This document shows positions 1 through 12,400 of a stretch of DNA of 64,000 bases, in pieces. Below the pieces are notes generated by a model. It worked only from the letters and a program-made list of their open reading frames with translations. It was not told where the DNA came from and did no database searches. Positions within the stretch are counted from its first letter, which is position 1; each line of letters starts with the position of its first letter. Where the stretch lies: NCBI RefSeq assembly GCF_029931775.1, contig NC_079324.1, positions 61,511,268 through 61,575,267 of the forward strand, in the 5' to 3' direction. Made by a program: the position numbers and the translations under genes. Source of the DNA: Euleptes europaea. Taxonomy: Eukaryota; Chordata; Lepidosauria; Squamata; Sphaerodactylidae.

Positions 1-341
1 TGTGGGGAAGGGCTGTGGCTCAGTGGTAGAGCCTCTGCTTGGCATGCAGAAGGTCCCCGGTTCAACCCCCGGCATCTCCAGTTAAAGGGAAGAGGCAAGT
101 AGGTGATGTGAAAGACCTCTGCCTGGGACCCTGGAGAGGGGCTGTGGCTCAGTGGTAGAGCAGCTGCTTGGCACGCAGAAGGTCCCAGGTTCAATCCCCG
201 GCATCTCCAGTTAAAGGACAAGGCAAGTAGGTGATGTGAAAGACCTCTGCCTGAGACGAGCTGCTGTCGGTCTGAGTGGACAATACTGACTTTGATGGAC
301 CAAGGATCTGGTTCAGTATAAGGCAGCTTCATGTGTTCATG
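1..341 (+). mobile_element. Dimer of a tRNA-Ala-derived SINE
   Basis: Two monomers, 1-134 and 135-341. Each starts with a tRNA-Ala-like head (A box gtggctcagtgg, B box ggttcaatcc). The first stops after gaccctggag; the second continues to the usual end caaggatctggttcag ... cagcttcatgtg. Not a functional tRNA: the stems are eroded and the body continues past the head. Confidence 0.85.
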
Positions 342-418
342 TGCCTGGAGCAGACGGGCTGCCAGCCTCGGTCCCCCCGCCCCCAAGGTTCTCTTTCTCC
401 TCTCTCCATCCTTGGCAG

Positions 419-3400
419 GTGTTGGAACTTTGTGGCAACGAGGTGGAATGCCTGAAGGACCTGTGTGCCCCCCCCCCTCCAGAACTCCAGCATCTGGGCC
501 TTGGTCATAACTGCCGGCTGGGCTCGTCCCAGGAAGACTACCTCACCAATGCTTTCTGGTAACGCTGAGCTCTGGCACCAGCAAGAATCACCTGAGGTGT
601 TTCTAGCAGCCATTTTTCTAAGGATACTTCCTTTGTTTCTGCCTCTCCTTTTTCCTTTGTGTTCTGAAAAGATGGGTGGTTTAGAGTAAACGGTAGGGTT
701 GCCAATTTCCAGGTGGGGCCTGGTGATCTCTCGGAGTTACAATTGATCTCCATAAGACAGGCTTGCTGCAACATCTGGAACAATTCCAAAGGGGATTCTG
801 TGGATCCATTCCATTAATGGGTGGTGCTTTCCCCCCCCATGCAAAGAGTCCTCCCCAGACACTTCTTGGATAGGGAGGGCAAGCACCACCATTGGCAGAA
901 TCCGACCGATAGTCTGGAACCTCCTAGTAATTTCTCCTTTGCTTTCAGGCCAAAGCTCGTCTCCCTCGACTTGAGTTATAACAGTTTCACGGACCTGCTC
1001 TGCCTCCTCGCCAAACTCGGGACGCTGAAGAGGCTTCGAGTCCTCGTGCTGCAGGGCAACCCTCTGGCCCTGATGCCCGGTTACCGCGGCTTCACCATAG
1101 ACAGCCTGCCAAAACTCTGTGCCCTGGATGATGGCAACATCACCCCCGACGAAAGGCACTGGTTCTTGGGCGTCTCTTCCAACCCAGGTGGGGCTGCCAT
1201 ATTTACAGAATCTCTCTCGCTGGCAGGTTGTGGAATGGTCAAAGCATGGGTGGGAAACGTCAGGCCCGGGGGCCGTTTAAGGTCCCCAAAATCATTTGGT
1301 CTGGCCCTATATGGGTCCTGGCAGATCTCTAGCCCAGAAGGATCTAAGACTGGTGACCCGCCCCCTCCCGAGGACAGGAATAGCCTCTATTCAAGGCGGA
1401 TGTGAGTTTGTTTTGCCGAGAAAAGGAACCTTCCCCCACTGTGTGCGCCACCGGTTGGATGCCTGCCTGCTTGCCTGTGCGGGGGGGGGGGTCATCTGGG
1501 GCAGCTGCCTGCTTGGGGCTTGGTCGGCTAATTTTTAAGTTGATAATTTTGTATGGCCCTCGAATGATGTTATAAATATCCAAATGGCCCTTGGCAAAAA
1601 AAAAGTTCCCCACCCCTGGTCTAAGGGAAGTGGAGGTGGGATTGCGGCAAGAGAGAAGCTCTGCCCTTGGCCTCTGCAGAATCGAGGACTCCGAAAAAAA
1701 GTAGGGTTCTTTGCACAAGCATTTGTATCAGGGCCCGTGTGGCCAGCTCTGGGTTGGGAAATACTTAAAGACACCTTCTTAGGGAGCCAGCATGGTGTAG
1801 TGGTTAAGAGTGGTGGTTTGGAGCGGTGGACTCTGATCTGGAGAACCGGGTTTGATTCTCCACTCCTCCACATGAGCGGCGGATGCTAATCTGGTGAACT
1901 GGATTGGTTTCCCCGCTCCTGCACATGAAGCCATCTGGGTGACCTTGGGCAAGTCACTCTCAGCCCCACCTACCTCCCAGGGTGTCTGTTGTGGGGAGGG
2001 GAAGGGAAGGTGATTGTAAGCCGGTTTGAGCCTCCCTTAAGTGGTAGAGAAAGTCGGCATATAAAAACCAACTCTTCTTCTTAACTTTGAAGATCTGTTG
2101 AGATTGGGCTAACCTGGGCCATCTAGGTCAGGGTATTGGATGCTTGCATGGTTTTAACACCTCTGCTGAATAGCAGTTTTGCTTTCAGACTTGTGTAATA
2201 AAAAGGATGTGCATCATGTGTGTCAAATGTAATATTTCTGCCTGTAGAGGGGAACACATTGCCTGATTAGGTATCAGTGAATGGATGGGCCAGACCACTT
2301 GCGGATGTGTAGGTACGTACAGGTGGGCAAGCATCTTGTGACCATAGGAGAGCAACCCAGGTTAACGAGATCAGAATGGGAAAACCTAAGTGCCGAAGAG
2401 CAGATATCAAGAAATTCAGAAAACACAACCAGACAACTGGGGTATGAAACATACGTTGTATTAATATCTAAACACCCTGAACCCGGCTGGCCCAGGCTAG
2501 TCTGATCTCGTCAGATCTCAGAAGCTAAGCAGGGTTAGTACTTGGATGGGAGACTTCCAAGGAAGTCCAGGAGGGGAGGGGCTCTGGCTCAGTGGTAGAG
2601 CATCTGCTTGGCATGCAGAAGATTCTAGGTTCAATCCCCAGCTGGTCCAGTTAAAGGGACTAGGCAAGTAGGTGATGTGAAAGACCTCTGCCTGAGACCC
2701 TGGAGAACCGCTGCCGGTCTGAGTAGACAATACTGACTTTGATGGACCAATGGTCTGATTCAGTATAAGGCAGCTTCATGTGTGTTCATGTAAATGCTAT
2801 GCAGAGGAAGGAAATGACAAACCACCTCTGCTTGTCTCTTGCCTTCAAAACCCTACTGGGTTGCCATAAGTCGGCTGCAACGTGAGGACACTTTACACAC
2901 AAAATATCTAAATGTGAGCAGTGTTTGCTTGAGCATCACTGGAGAAATGCACAGGAAAAATGTGAGTTGTGCAAGGCCATTGGGTGACCTCTTGTGGTCA
3001 AGCGATGTAGGTCCTCTCCTTAACAGGTATAACAGTTCCCGAATCAGTCTCTCTAAGCCAGGGGTGGGGAACCTTTTTCCTGCCAAGGGCCATTTGCACA
3101 TTTATAACATCATTCGGGGGCCATACCAGGTGTAGATCTCCTGGTGGGGGGGGGAGAGGCTAGGGTTGCCGGGTCTCCAGCCACCACCTGGAGGTTGGTA
3201 ACCCCAGGACAGGCCACACAGAGAAGGCCTGGAGGGCGCCCCCGCTCCCCCGGTCCTCCCCCCTCCCAGGCGGGAGGGCAGCCAGCAGTGGGCCCAAGCA
3301 AATGAGGCACCAGGGGGGCGCAGCCCACGGTTGATCGGCAAGGGAGGGAGGAAGGAAAACAGAAAGAGGAAAAGGGAGAGAGGGAGAAAGAAATGGAAAG

Positions 3401-6400
3401 AGGGGGAGAAAGAAAAGGATGGAGGGAGACAGACAAAAAAAAAGAGAGGGAGAGAGAAAAGCCTTCCCCACACACACACCCGCCCGCCCCATGTGACCTG
3501 GCCCCAGGCTCCATGCCCTTCCCCCCCCCCAGAGTCCACAAAAGGCCCCCTGAAGCCCGATAGGCTCCTGCGCGCATGCTCTGCCGCCAGGAGCCGCGGG
3601 CCTCTTCCCCCTCCACTCTCGCTGCTCAACAGCCGACAGGCAGTGAGAGGGGCTTAAAGTGTGCCCCGGCGTTCTTGCATGCTGCGGCTTTAGGGGCAGC
3701 CTTGGGGGAAGCGTCCCTCCCCCTCCTCTCGCCAACCAACAGCCGTCAGTCGGCAAGAGGAGGTCCAAAGGGCGCCGCAGCGCCCCTGCAAACCGTGGCC
3801 CCAGGAACACCCTCAGGGAAGGCTGCCCTGCACCACACCCCCGCGGCAGGGCTCCGGAGCTCCCGAGGGCCACAAAAAATGTCCTCGGGGGCCGCATATG
3901 GCCCCCGGGCCTGAGGTTCCCCATCCCTGCTCTAAGCAAAGCCCAGCCAGGAGTCTTGAAGCTCAAGCACATTTTAATCTAGCAAGGGGCTCTTTGTTTG
4001 CAGAATGTCTCCACAGGATCCAACCATTTCTTGTCACACTGTGTTGTATTTCCTTGCAGCAAGCTTTTCCCATTGAATCAATGTTATGTTTAATGTTGTT
4101 TTGGCATCTCTTGCATATGAGGGACATATTAACGCAAAACTGGTGAAAAAGCAAGAAAGAGATTGGTGGAACGGAATGGCGCAAAGGGCATCTCTGCCCC
4201 TCCTTAACGAAAATGGGTTTGCTGCTCTCTCTGACCCTTTCATAGCGCTGCTCCAGCAGGACGTTGAAATGATTGTCACCATTGGCAAGATCCGAGGCAT
4301 CCCCAATCCTATAGGTGCTGAGGATCCGGAAAGTAGTCCTGAGTCTCCCGTGGTCACTTACAGCTACTACGTGATGTATGAGTTTGCCAAAGGTGAAAAA
4401 ATCAGTGACAGAGATCACACCAAGGTATACCTTTGAAGGGCTGCAGTGACATAATCCTTGATGAGTCAGAAATATTAAGGAAAGCCACAGGGAACAGTTT
4501 TTAAAAATAGCATCCTTTTTATTGTACATAGGGAAAGGGCCAAAATTTTAATGAACCTCGACACATCTTCCATTCATTTTCTATATATTAAAACTCAATA
4601 TTATTCTGTTGATCTCCTGGCTCATCAGACTTACATATCACAGGCATTCATGCAAAGTATCTAGCGATCATAATGTTGTTAACTCTTTAGTTTTATCTCC
4701 CAGTGTTGATTCGAGTCCAGGAGCACTTTAGAGACCCACAAAATTTTTGGTGGTCTGAGCTTTCAAGAGTCAAAGCTCCCTTCATCAGGTATCTGATGGA
4801 GTTTTGACTGACTCTCAACAGCTCATACCCCGAAAATCTTTTTGGTCTCTAAGTTGCTACTGGACTCAAACCTACCTTTTCTACTGCAGACTAACAGCTA
4901 CTGTCTGAAAGTTTCCCAGTTTACCTGGAATTATTTTTAAAGGAACACCGAATAAAAATAGTGCTTCATCTTCATTTTGGAGCCATGAGATATGGGGGGA
5001 AGGTTGTATGTACACCACAAACAGGTTTCATGACCATTCCCTCTCCCCAGAGAGCCTGGGGAACCAGTTCTAGGAGAGGAGCTGGGGTGAATTCTCAGCA
5101 GTCTTGTCAACCTGCCACTCCTAGGATATTTTGTGGGGGCATGATAGTTAAACCCTTGTAAAAGCAATGTAAGAGCCAGCAATGTAAGAACCAGCATGGT
5201 GTAGTGGTTAAGAGTAGTTGTTTGGAGCAGTGAACTCTGATCTGGAGAATTGGGTTTGATTCCCCACTCCTCCACATGTGTGGCGGAGGCTAATCTGGTA
5301 AACTGGATTTGTTTCCCCACTCCTACACATGAAGCCAGCTGGGTGACCTCGGGCTAGTCACAGCTCTCTTAGAGCTCTCTCAGCCCCACCTACCTCATAG
5401 AGTGTCTCTTGTGGGGAAGGGAAGGTGATTGTAAACTGGTTTGTTTCTGCCTTAAGTGGTAGAGAAAGTTGGCATATAAAAACCACTTCTCCTTCTCTTC
5501 CTCCTCCTCCTCCTCTTCATGGTGTGGTTAGGGCCCAGTGCCCCTAGTCTCTCTTCTGAATATTCTCATTGCCTCGTCTTGTTGTTAGTGATGACAGCAT
5601 TTGGAGTAGCCAGTGGATAGTGGTGCTGGATGTTTTTCTGTCCCAGGTCGTGGCATCCCAAAATCCAGTAGCAACTATGCATAATGCAGGAAGCCCCCCG
5701 GCAGGCCCAGAAGAAGCAAGGGGCAATGTGGAGGCAGCTTTGGATATACCAACTAATTTGGATTCACCTTCTGAAGCGGGTAGGTAACCCCTGCCAGATG
5801 GGAGTAGCGGGAACTTGTGGTCTCCAGGCCTCCAAAGCAGAGGCTTGATAGAATTCCGAGAACCCGAGTTCTAATTTGATTTTTCAGAAGTAATGTTCTC
5901 TTCTTCATGATTGCACAGATGAATTCCACCTGTCCTCTGTTGGCTTCTGATTTAGATCTTCAGTTATTTCTGCATTTTTTGCAAAGGCTAAGTATTTTAA
6001 AACTGTCACTGATAGGTTAAGTATTTTAAAACTGTCACTAAGGGTGGAGAGGGGCCATAAATACACCCACCCAACTGTTACAAAAGTTAGCATCCTAGCA
6101 AAGGGAGGGTTTATGCTGCCTGTTCAAAGGCAAAATGAAAATTTATGCTGCCTGCTAAAATGGACTGTTTGTGGCTCTGCTTCGAAAGGCGGTGGGGAGG
6201 CATCATAGATGTAGGCCTCTATGATTTGGAGGAAGTGAGTTCTGACCCACAATAGCTCATGCTGAAATAACTTCTGGAAGTCTTTGGGGTACTACTGGAT
6301 TCCTGTGTAATTTTGTGACCTGCTTCTGCTTCCTAGCAGTGCGTTTTCAACAATCTAGGTCACAGAGGGATCTGTTAGCATGGCCACATTGATTAATAAT

Positions 6401-9400
6401 TGACAAGGGATATTGTTATCCTGAAAAAGTAATCTGATCTTACACCGGGGCTGTTGCCTGAATGGTAGCCTGTTGAGTTACAAATCAAAACGGAGGTCTT
6501 ACCACCTGAGTGGTACCGGGGTTTAAGTCCACCCATCTGGTTTGATAGAATACCTCTCTAGTGCTGTGGCTCGGATAGGGTTGCCAACTCTGAGTTGGGA
6601 AATTCCTGGGGATCTGGGGGGGTTCGACCCTGGGAAAGGCCGGTTTGGGGAGGGGAGGGACTCCAACAGGGTATAACGCCATAAATTTTCTCCAGGGGAA
6701 TTGATTGTAGTAGTCTGGAGATCAGTTGTAATTCTGGGAAATCTCCAGGCCCCACCTGGAGGTTGGCAACCCTTGGCTCTGATCGGCAACTGGTCTTCCT
6801 GGAGGCCATCTTTGAAAAGTAAACAGCAGAAGTGTCCAGCTGGATCAGTCCAGTGGTCCATCTAGTCCAGCAGCCTGTTTTCCCACCACAACCAATCCCT
6901 AGAAGGCCTACAAAAGCCCAGCACAGAGGCCAGATCCTTCCCTGTGCTTGCCTCTTGGCAATAGGTATTCAGAGACAGAAGAAGAGTCTCAAAGTGGCTT
7001 ACAATCACAATCCCATACTCTCCCCACAACAGGCATCTTGTGAGGTAGGTGAGGCTGAGAGAGTTCTGAGAGAACTGTGATTGGCCCAAGGTCACTCAGC
7101 AGGCTTCATGTGGAGGAGTGGGGAATTGAACCTGGTTCTCCAGATTAAATCAGAGTCCAACACCCTGAACCACTGCACCACACTGGCTCTCTTCCCCTGT
7201 TGTTGCCTCCTAGCACCAAGTATTCAGAAGTACACTGCCTCTGAACATTGGAGGTTCCATCTAGCCACGAAGGCTGATAGCTGTTTTGACTCTGGTCCAG
7301 CCCTTACTTAATATCTCCCCAGCCCCTTTGAGACAGCCACAGATGACTGTATCACACACAGCCATTTTGAATGTGTCACCAAACCATAAGGGTCACGCTC
7401 TGTTCTTTTTTTGTTTGCTCTAAAAACGTTTTGTTCTAGAGGCATACTTTTGTTAAATCTTAATTTTCTCTTGTCTTTCTAACTTAGCAAATGTTTACTC
7501 CACCCTTCGGAAGCCCTGGGCAGAGACCATTGAGTGTGAATACAGAAAGGAGCACGTCACCAAAGACCTGGTTGCTTTGAAGGCCTATCTTCTTGCTGGA
7601 ACCACCGTCACAATTGTGGAGGAAAAGGTAATTTATCCTGTGTAGCGTTGCCATCCTCTAGATATGCCTGGAGTTCTCCCAGAATTACAGCTGATCTCTA
7701 GACCAAAGAAATCAGTTCCTCTGCAATAACCATAGAATCTAGAAGAAATGGAAGTTGCTTCTAGAGTCTAGACCAAGGGTCTGATTCAGGATAAGGCAGC
7801 TTCATTTCTTCATGTGACTTTGTGGTCAAGGGTTTTTAGATTTTCCAGTGTTGGAAATATGCAGCAACATGAAACACACTTTCCTCTATGTTTATTTTTT
7901 AAAATTCCAGCATAACCAAGATTCTGGCCTTTTTTGCAGCCTCGTGACGTTCTCTTTCTCTCCACTAGATCATCTCATGGCCTGTCATTGTTACGCCAAT
8001 TGAAACTCCCAGTAAGAAAGGAAAGGGGAAAGCGGAGAAAGGGAAACCAGAAAAGGGGAAAAAGGACAAAGAGAAAGCAGAGAAGGGCAAAGTGGAGAAG
8101 GGGAAGCCGAAAGATGGCGGGAAGGTAAGGCTGGACTTGGGCCTGGCAATTCTGCTCAACCCACAATGTACGGAAGCCCGGCTGAGAGGTCAGCCACATT
8201 ATTTTTGCATGACAACATGACATTTGTGCACATCTACCTGTAGGTGGGGAGAGAGGGGTTGCTGCTGTTACTGCGTGCTGAAGTTCCTGTACTTGCAAAA
8301 GAAAATATCTTTATGGGGTTAACAGCTACGTTGTTTAATTCCTTGGTGCTGTTGGGGTTGTTGTGCAGATATTAATAAGTCTCCGTTGGCATCCTTCAGT
8401 GGTAGCAACTGCCTGGAAACTTCAGTCACTCCACTGGCTGCCCATTAGTTAAAAGGTAAAGGTAGTCCCCTGTGCAAGCACTGGGTCATTACTGACCCAT
8501 GGGGTGATGTCACATCCCGACATTTCCTAGGCAGACTCTGTTTACGGGGTGGTTTGCCAGTGCCTTCCCCAGTCATCTTCCCTTTACCCCCAGCAAGCTG
8601 GATACTCAATTTACCGACCTCAGAAGGATGGAAGGCTGAGTCAACTTTGAGCTGGCTACCTGAAACCGACTTCCATTAAATTAAATTGAGCCCGGTAACC
8701 CATCAGTTACCGAGCTCAATTTAAGGTATTGGCTGTCACATACAAAGCCCTTCATGGCCTTGGACCCTCAAATCTGCAGGACTGCCTCTCCCTTTTGCTC
8801 TGCCACAACAGCTTCGCTCCTCTGAGCAGGGCCTACTGCAGGTGCTAACTTGCAAGTGGGCAAAATCCACAATGGCCCGTACATGTGCCTTCTCTGTTGT
8901 GGCCGCAACCTTGTGGAATGACCTGCCTGAGGAGGTCAGGAAGGCTCACTCTCTTCTGCCTTCTGCAAACTAAGCATAACTGAATTATTTGAACCCGGTT
9001 CTCCAGATTAGAGTCCACTGCTCATGTGTAGGAATGGGGAATCAAACCCAATTCTCCTGATTAGAGTCCGCCGCTGATGTGGAGGAGTGGGGAATCAAAC
9101 CCAGTTCTCCAGATCATAGGCATGCTCCTCTGATCCTGGAGAGAATAGGTCTGCATCGTGACTAGTATCCATTTTGACTAGGAGATGCTTCTCTCTGATA
9201 TTCCTACAGGGTAGCAACAAGAAGAGAAAGAAATCCGTCTCCCCGGAGTTACGAAGCGACCCTCCCATCCTGAAAACCCTGGGCTCTGGCCATGTCAACC
9301 TCCAAAGCCTGCTAGCGGGAGAGTCGCTCTTGACAACTGTATGTGACTTTGGCGTCCTCATCACAGAACTGAGACCTCAGCCCTCAGCCCTGAAAGAGAA

Positions 9401-12400
9401 GGTACCTGGAACCAGATGAACTTGCGCTGGAATTTTACACACACACACCAAAAAAATCACAGTTTTCTTTTGTTGTCACAAAGGCAAATCAGTTCAGTCC
9501 ATGTGGTAAAAAGGTCCAGTTGGGAGAGCCTCAAACGTATGGGCAGGCGGGCTTTGGCCCAGATGCCATGTTGGACTGTAGAGCTTTGTCAGAAGCTGCT
9601 GCCCGGGCCTATATTTACTCAGAGAGCCAGAAAGGGCATTGGAACAAGATGGCTGCCTTCCTGAGGGACAGAGGCATCCTGCTGAGGTCCTGGCTGTAGA
9701 GGACAACATCCGGTACCATGAGGCGTTCTGTGTGGCCCACACAAGAGCAGCGATGGCTTGTGGCACTGTGTTGAAATTAAATCAAAAGAGTTTCCATCTA
9801 GACATTAGGAAGAACTTTCTGACAGTAAGAGCGGTTCCTCAGTGGGAACAGGCTTCCTCGGGAGGTGGTGGGCCCTCCTTCCCTGGAGGTTTTTAAGCAG
9901 AGGTTAGATGACCATCTGTCAGCAACACTGATTCTATGACCTTGGGCAGATGGTGAGAGGGAGGGCATCTTGGCCATCTTCTGGGCATGGAGTAGGGGTC
10001 AATGGGTGTGTGTGTGGGGGGAGGTAGTTGTGAATTCCCTGCATTGTGGAGGGGGTTGGTCTAGATGACCCTGGTTGTCCCTTCCAACTCTATGATTCTA
10101 TGACCCAAACAAGCACCCCTCTGGCTGGGGGTGAGGATGCCTCTCGGGCTCCCCATTCACCAACTGCATTGCCCACAAACATGGGGCTTGCATTTGTCTC
10201 CTAAAGGTTCTTGTACTGGATCTCGTATTGCCGGCCCCACTTTGGTCTACGTCAGGACTCTCAGAATAAAAGAGTTGGGGAGCCAGCATGGCGTAGTGGT
10301 TAAGAACGGTGGTTTGGAGCGGTGGACTCTGATCTGGAGAGCCGGGTTTGATTCCCCACTCCTCCACAGGAATGGCGGAGGCTAATCCAGTGAACTAGGT
10401 TAATTTCCCCACTCCTACACATGAAGCCAGCTGGGAGACCTTGGGCTAGTCGCAGCTCTCTTAGAGCTCTCTCAGGCCCACCTACTTCACAGGGTGCCTG
10501 TTGTGAGGAGGGGAAGGGAAGGTGATTGTAAGCCAGTTTGATTCTTCCACAAGTGGTAGAGAAAGTCGGCATATAAAAACCAACTCCTCTTCTTCTCCTC
10601 AAGAAGAAGCAGATCATTGTTGTCCAGGGTTGCCACTTCCCAGGTGGGACCTGGAGATCTCCCGCTGTTACAACTGATCTCCAGGCAATAGAGCTTAGTT
10701 CCCTTGGATGAAATGGCTGTGTTAGAGGGTGGGCTCTATGGCATTATACCCTGCTGAGATCCTCCCCTCCCCAAACCCTGCCTTCCACAAGCCCTCCCTC
10801 CAAAACTCCAGGAATTTTTCACCCTGGAGTTGGCAACCCTATATGCTGGAGGAGTCACAGGAGACACACCCTAAATTTGCCTTTGGCGTGGGGTTGGCTC
10901 TTGTGTTTCCAATACCTTGCGGCCACTCCAAAGTTCAGAAGTATGGTCCTGTGAAGCTGAGACACTTCACTCCTTTCATTTGCAATAAAGCTCCCGCCCT
11001 CCCTGAAAAATGCTCCCCTGTTTGCCCCTCCCCCCTCTCTCCTTTGCAGGATGGTAAAAAGGGCAAAAACAAAGATAAAAAACCTAAAGGTGGGACAGAC
11101 AGCGCGGCAACCCAGAAAACCGCATCGGCTGCCAAAGGTAATGGAGACAGCCCAGTATCTCTTTTGCATTTAAAGACTGATGCTCAACCATTTGATCAGA
11201 TGACCCACAGGGTGGCTAGCAGAGAATGCAATGTAAAGGTCCCCTGTGCAAGCACCAGGTCATTCCTGACCCATGGGGTGACGTGACATCCTGACGTTTA
11301 CTAGGCAGACTTTTGTTTATGGGGTGGTTTGCCACTGCTTCTCCAGTCGTCTACACTTTACCCCCAGCAAGCTGGGTACTCATTTTACCGACCTCGGATG
11401 GATGGAAGCCTGAGTTGACCTTGAGCCGGCGACCTGAAACCGATTCCCGTCGGGATTGAACTCAGGTCGTGAGCAGAGCTTGGACTGCAGTACTGCAGCT
11501 TACCACTCTGCGCCACTGGAGCCTACAGCTATGCAAAACAGATGCTGCCTGCACCTTAGCAAGTATTTCACATCCTTCGTGAGGACTGGGGACTTCATAA
11601 AAGCGTATTGGCGGATCGTCAGAGGCTACACTGGTTCCATGGCAGTGTATAGACTGCTTGTGGCAGGTGTAGCCTGGTGGCCTCTGACGAGAATCTGTGC
11701 AATCCCTGGTTCCAGTCTCACCACTGCAACAAAGTAGGGTCGCTTATGCACGGGAGTTTTACCTGAGGTGTGTTGCTTGCTGGACCCACACTTTCCAGTT
11801 GGGAGTCTATGCACCAGCAGTCTCCAAGCTCAAATCAGGACGTATTTGAATCCCCGCCCCTTGAAATGCTGCTTCGTAATTGGCTGTAGTGAGAGAAAAG
11901 TTCCCTCCCCCCAAACCCAAATTGTCGCATAAAAAAGAATTTTAAGAACAAAAAACAGAGCAATCTGAAAAGAATGCGGCGGGGTGGTAGTGGAATCCAA
12001 GCCTTGGTTTTAAAAAACCTTTCTTCTGCTCAGAGGAAGCAGGAATGATTTGAATCCTCGCCTCTTTACATGTTGCTTTGTAATTGGCCTTAAGAGAAAC
12101 CAAGCTTGCGTGTCCCATGCTTTGCCTTATGCATGGGGATTTCACCCAGGCTGAGCTCAGAGGAGAGGGAAGAACCGGATTAACAGAGGAATGGGAAGTC
12201 CCAGGATTTGCGAGGGCTGGCAGCGAGGTCATCGCTAATGGTGGGAAAACTCATGCATAACTTCAAGGAACAACCAAGACAGACGGGGGATGAACATGAG
12301 TGAAAGTACCTGTACATAAATGACCTAGGTGACATTAGACAAGTGATTGCCCAGGTAGGGAGCTGTTGGAAAGCAGTTTTTCCCACTTCCACACAGCATA

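Noticed and set aside
1-340. tRNA-Ala genes
   Set aside because: The A and B boxes belong to SINE heads that continue into a conserved SINE body; the same unit recurs many times.
3102-3982. Overlapping frames up to 270 residues
   Set aside because: They fall inside a hAT transposon with exact 8-bp target duplication and GC-rich, low-complexity interior.
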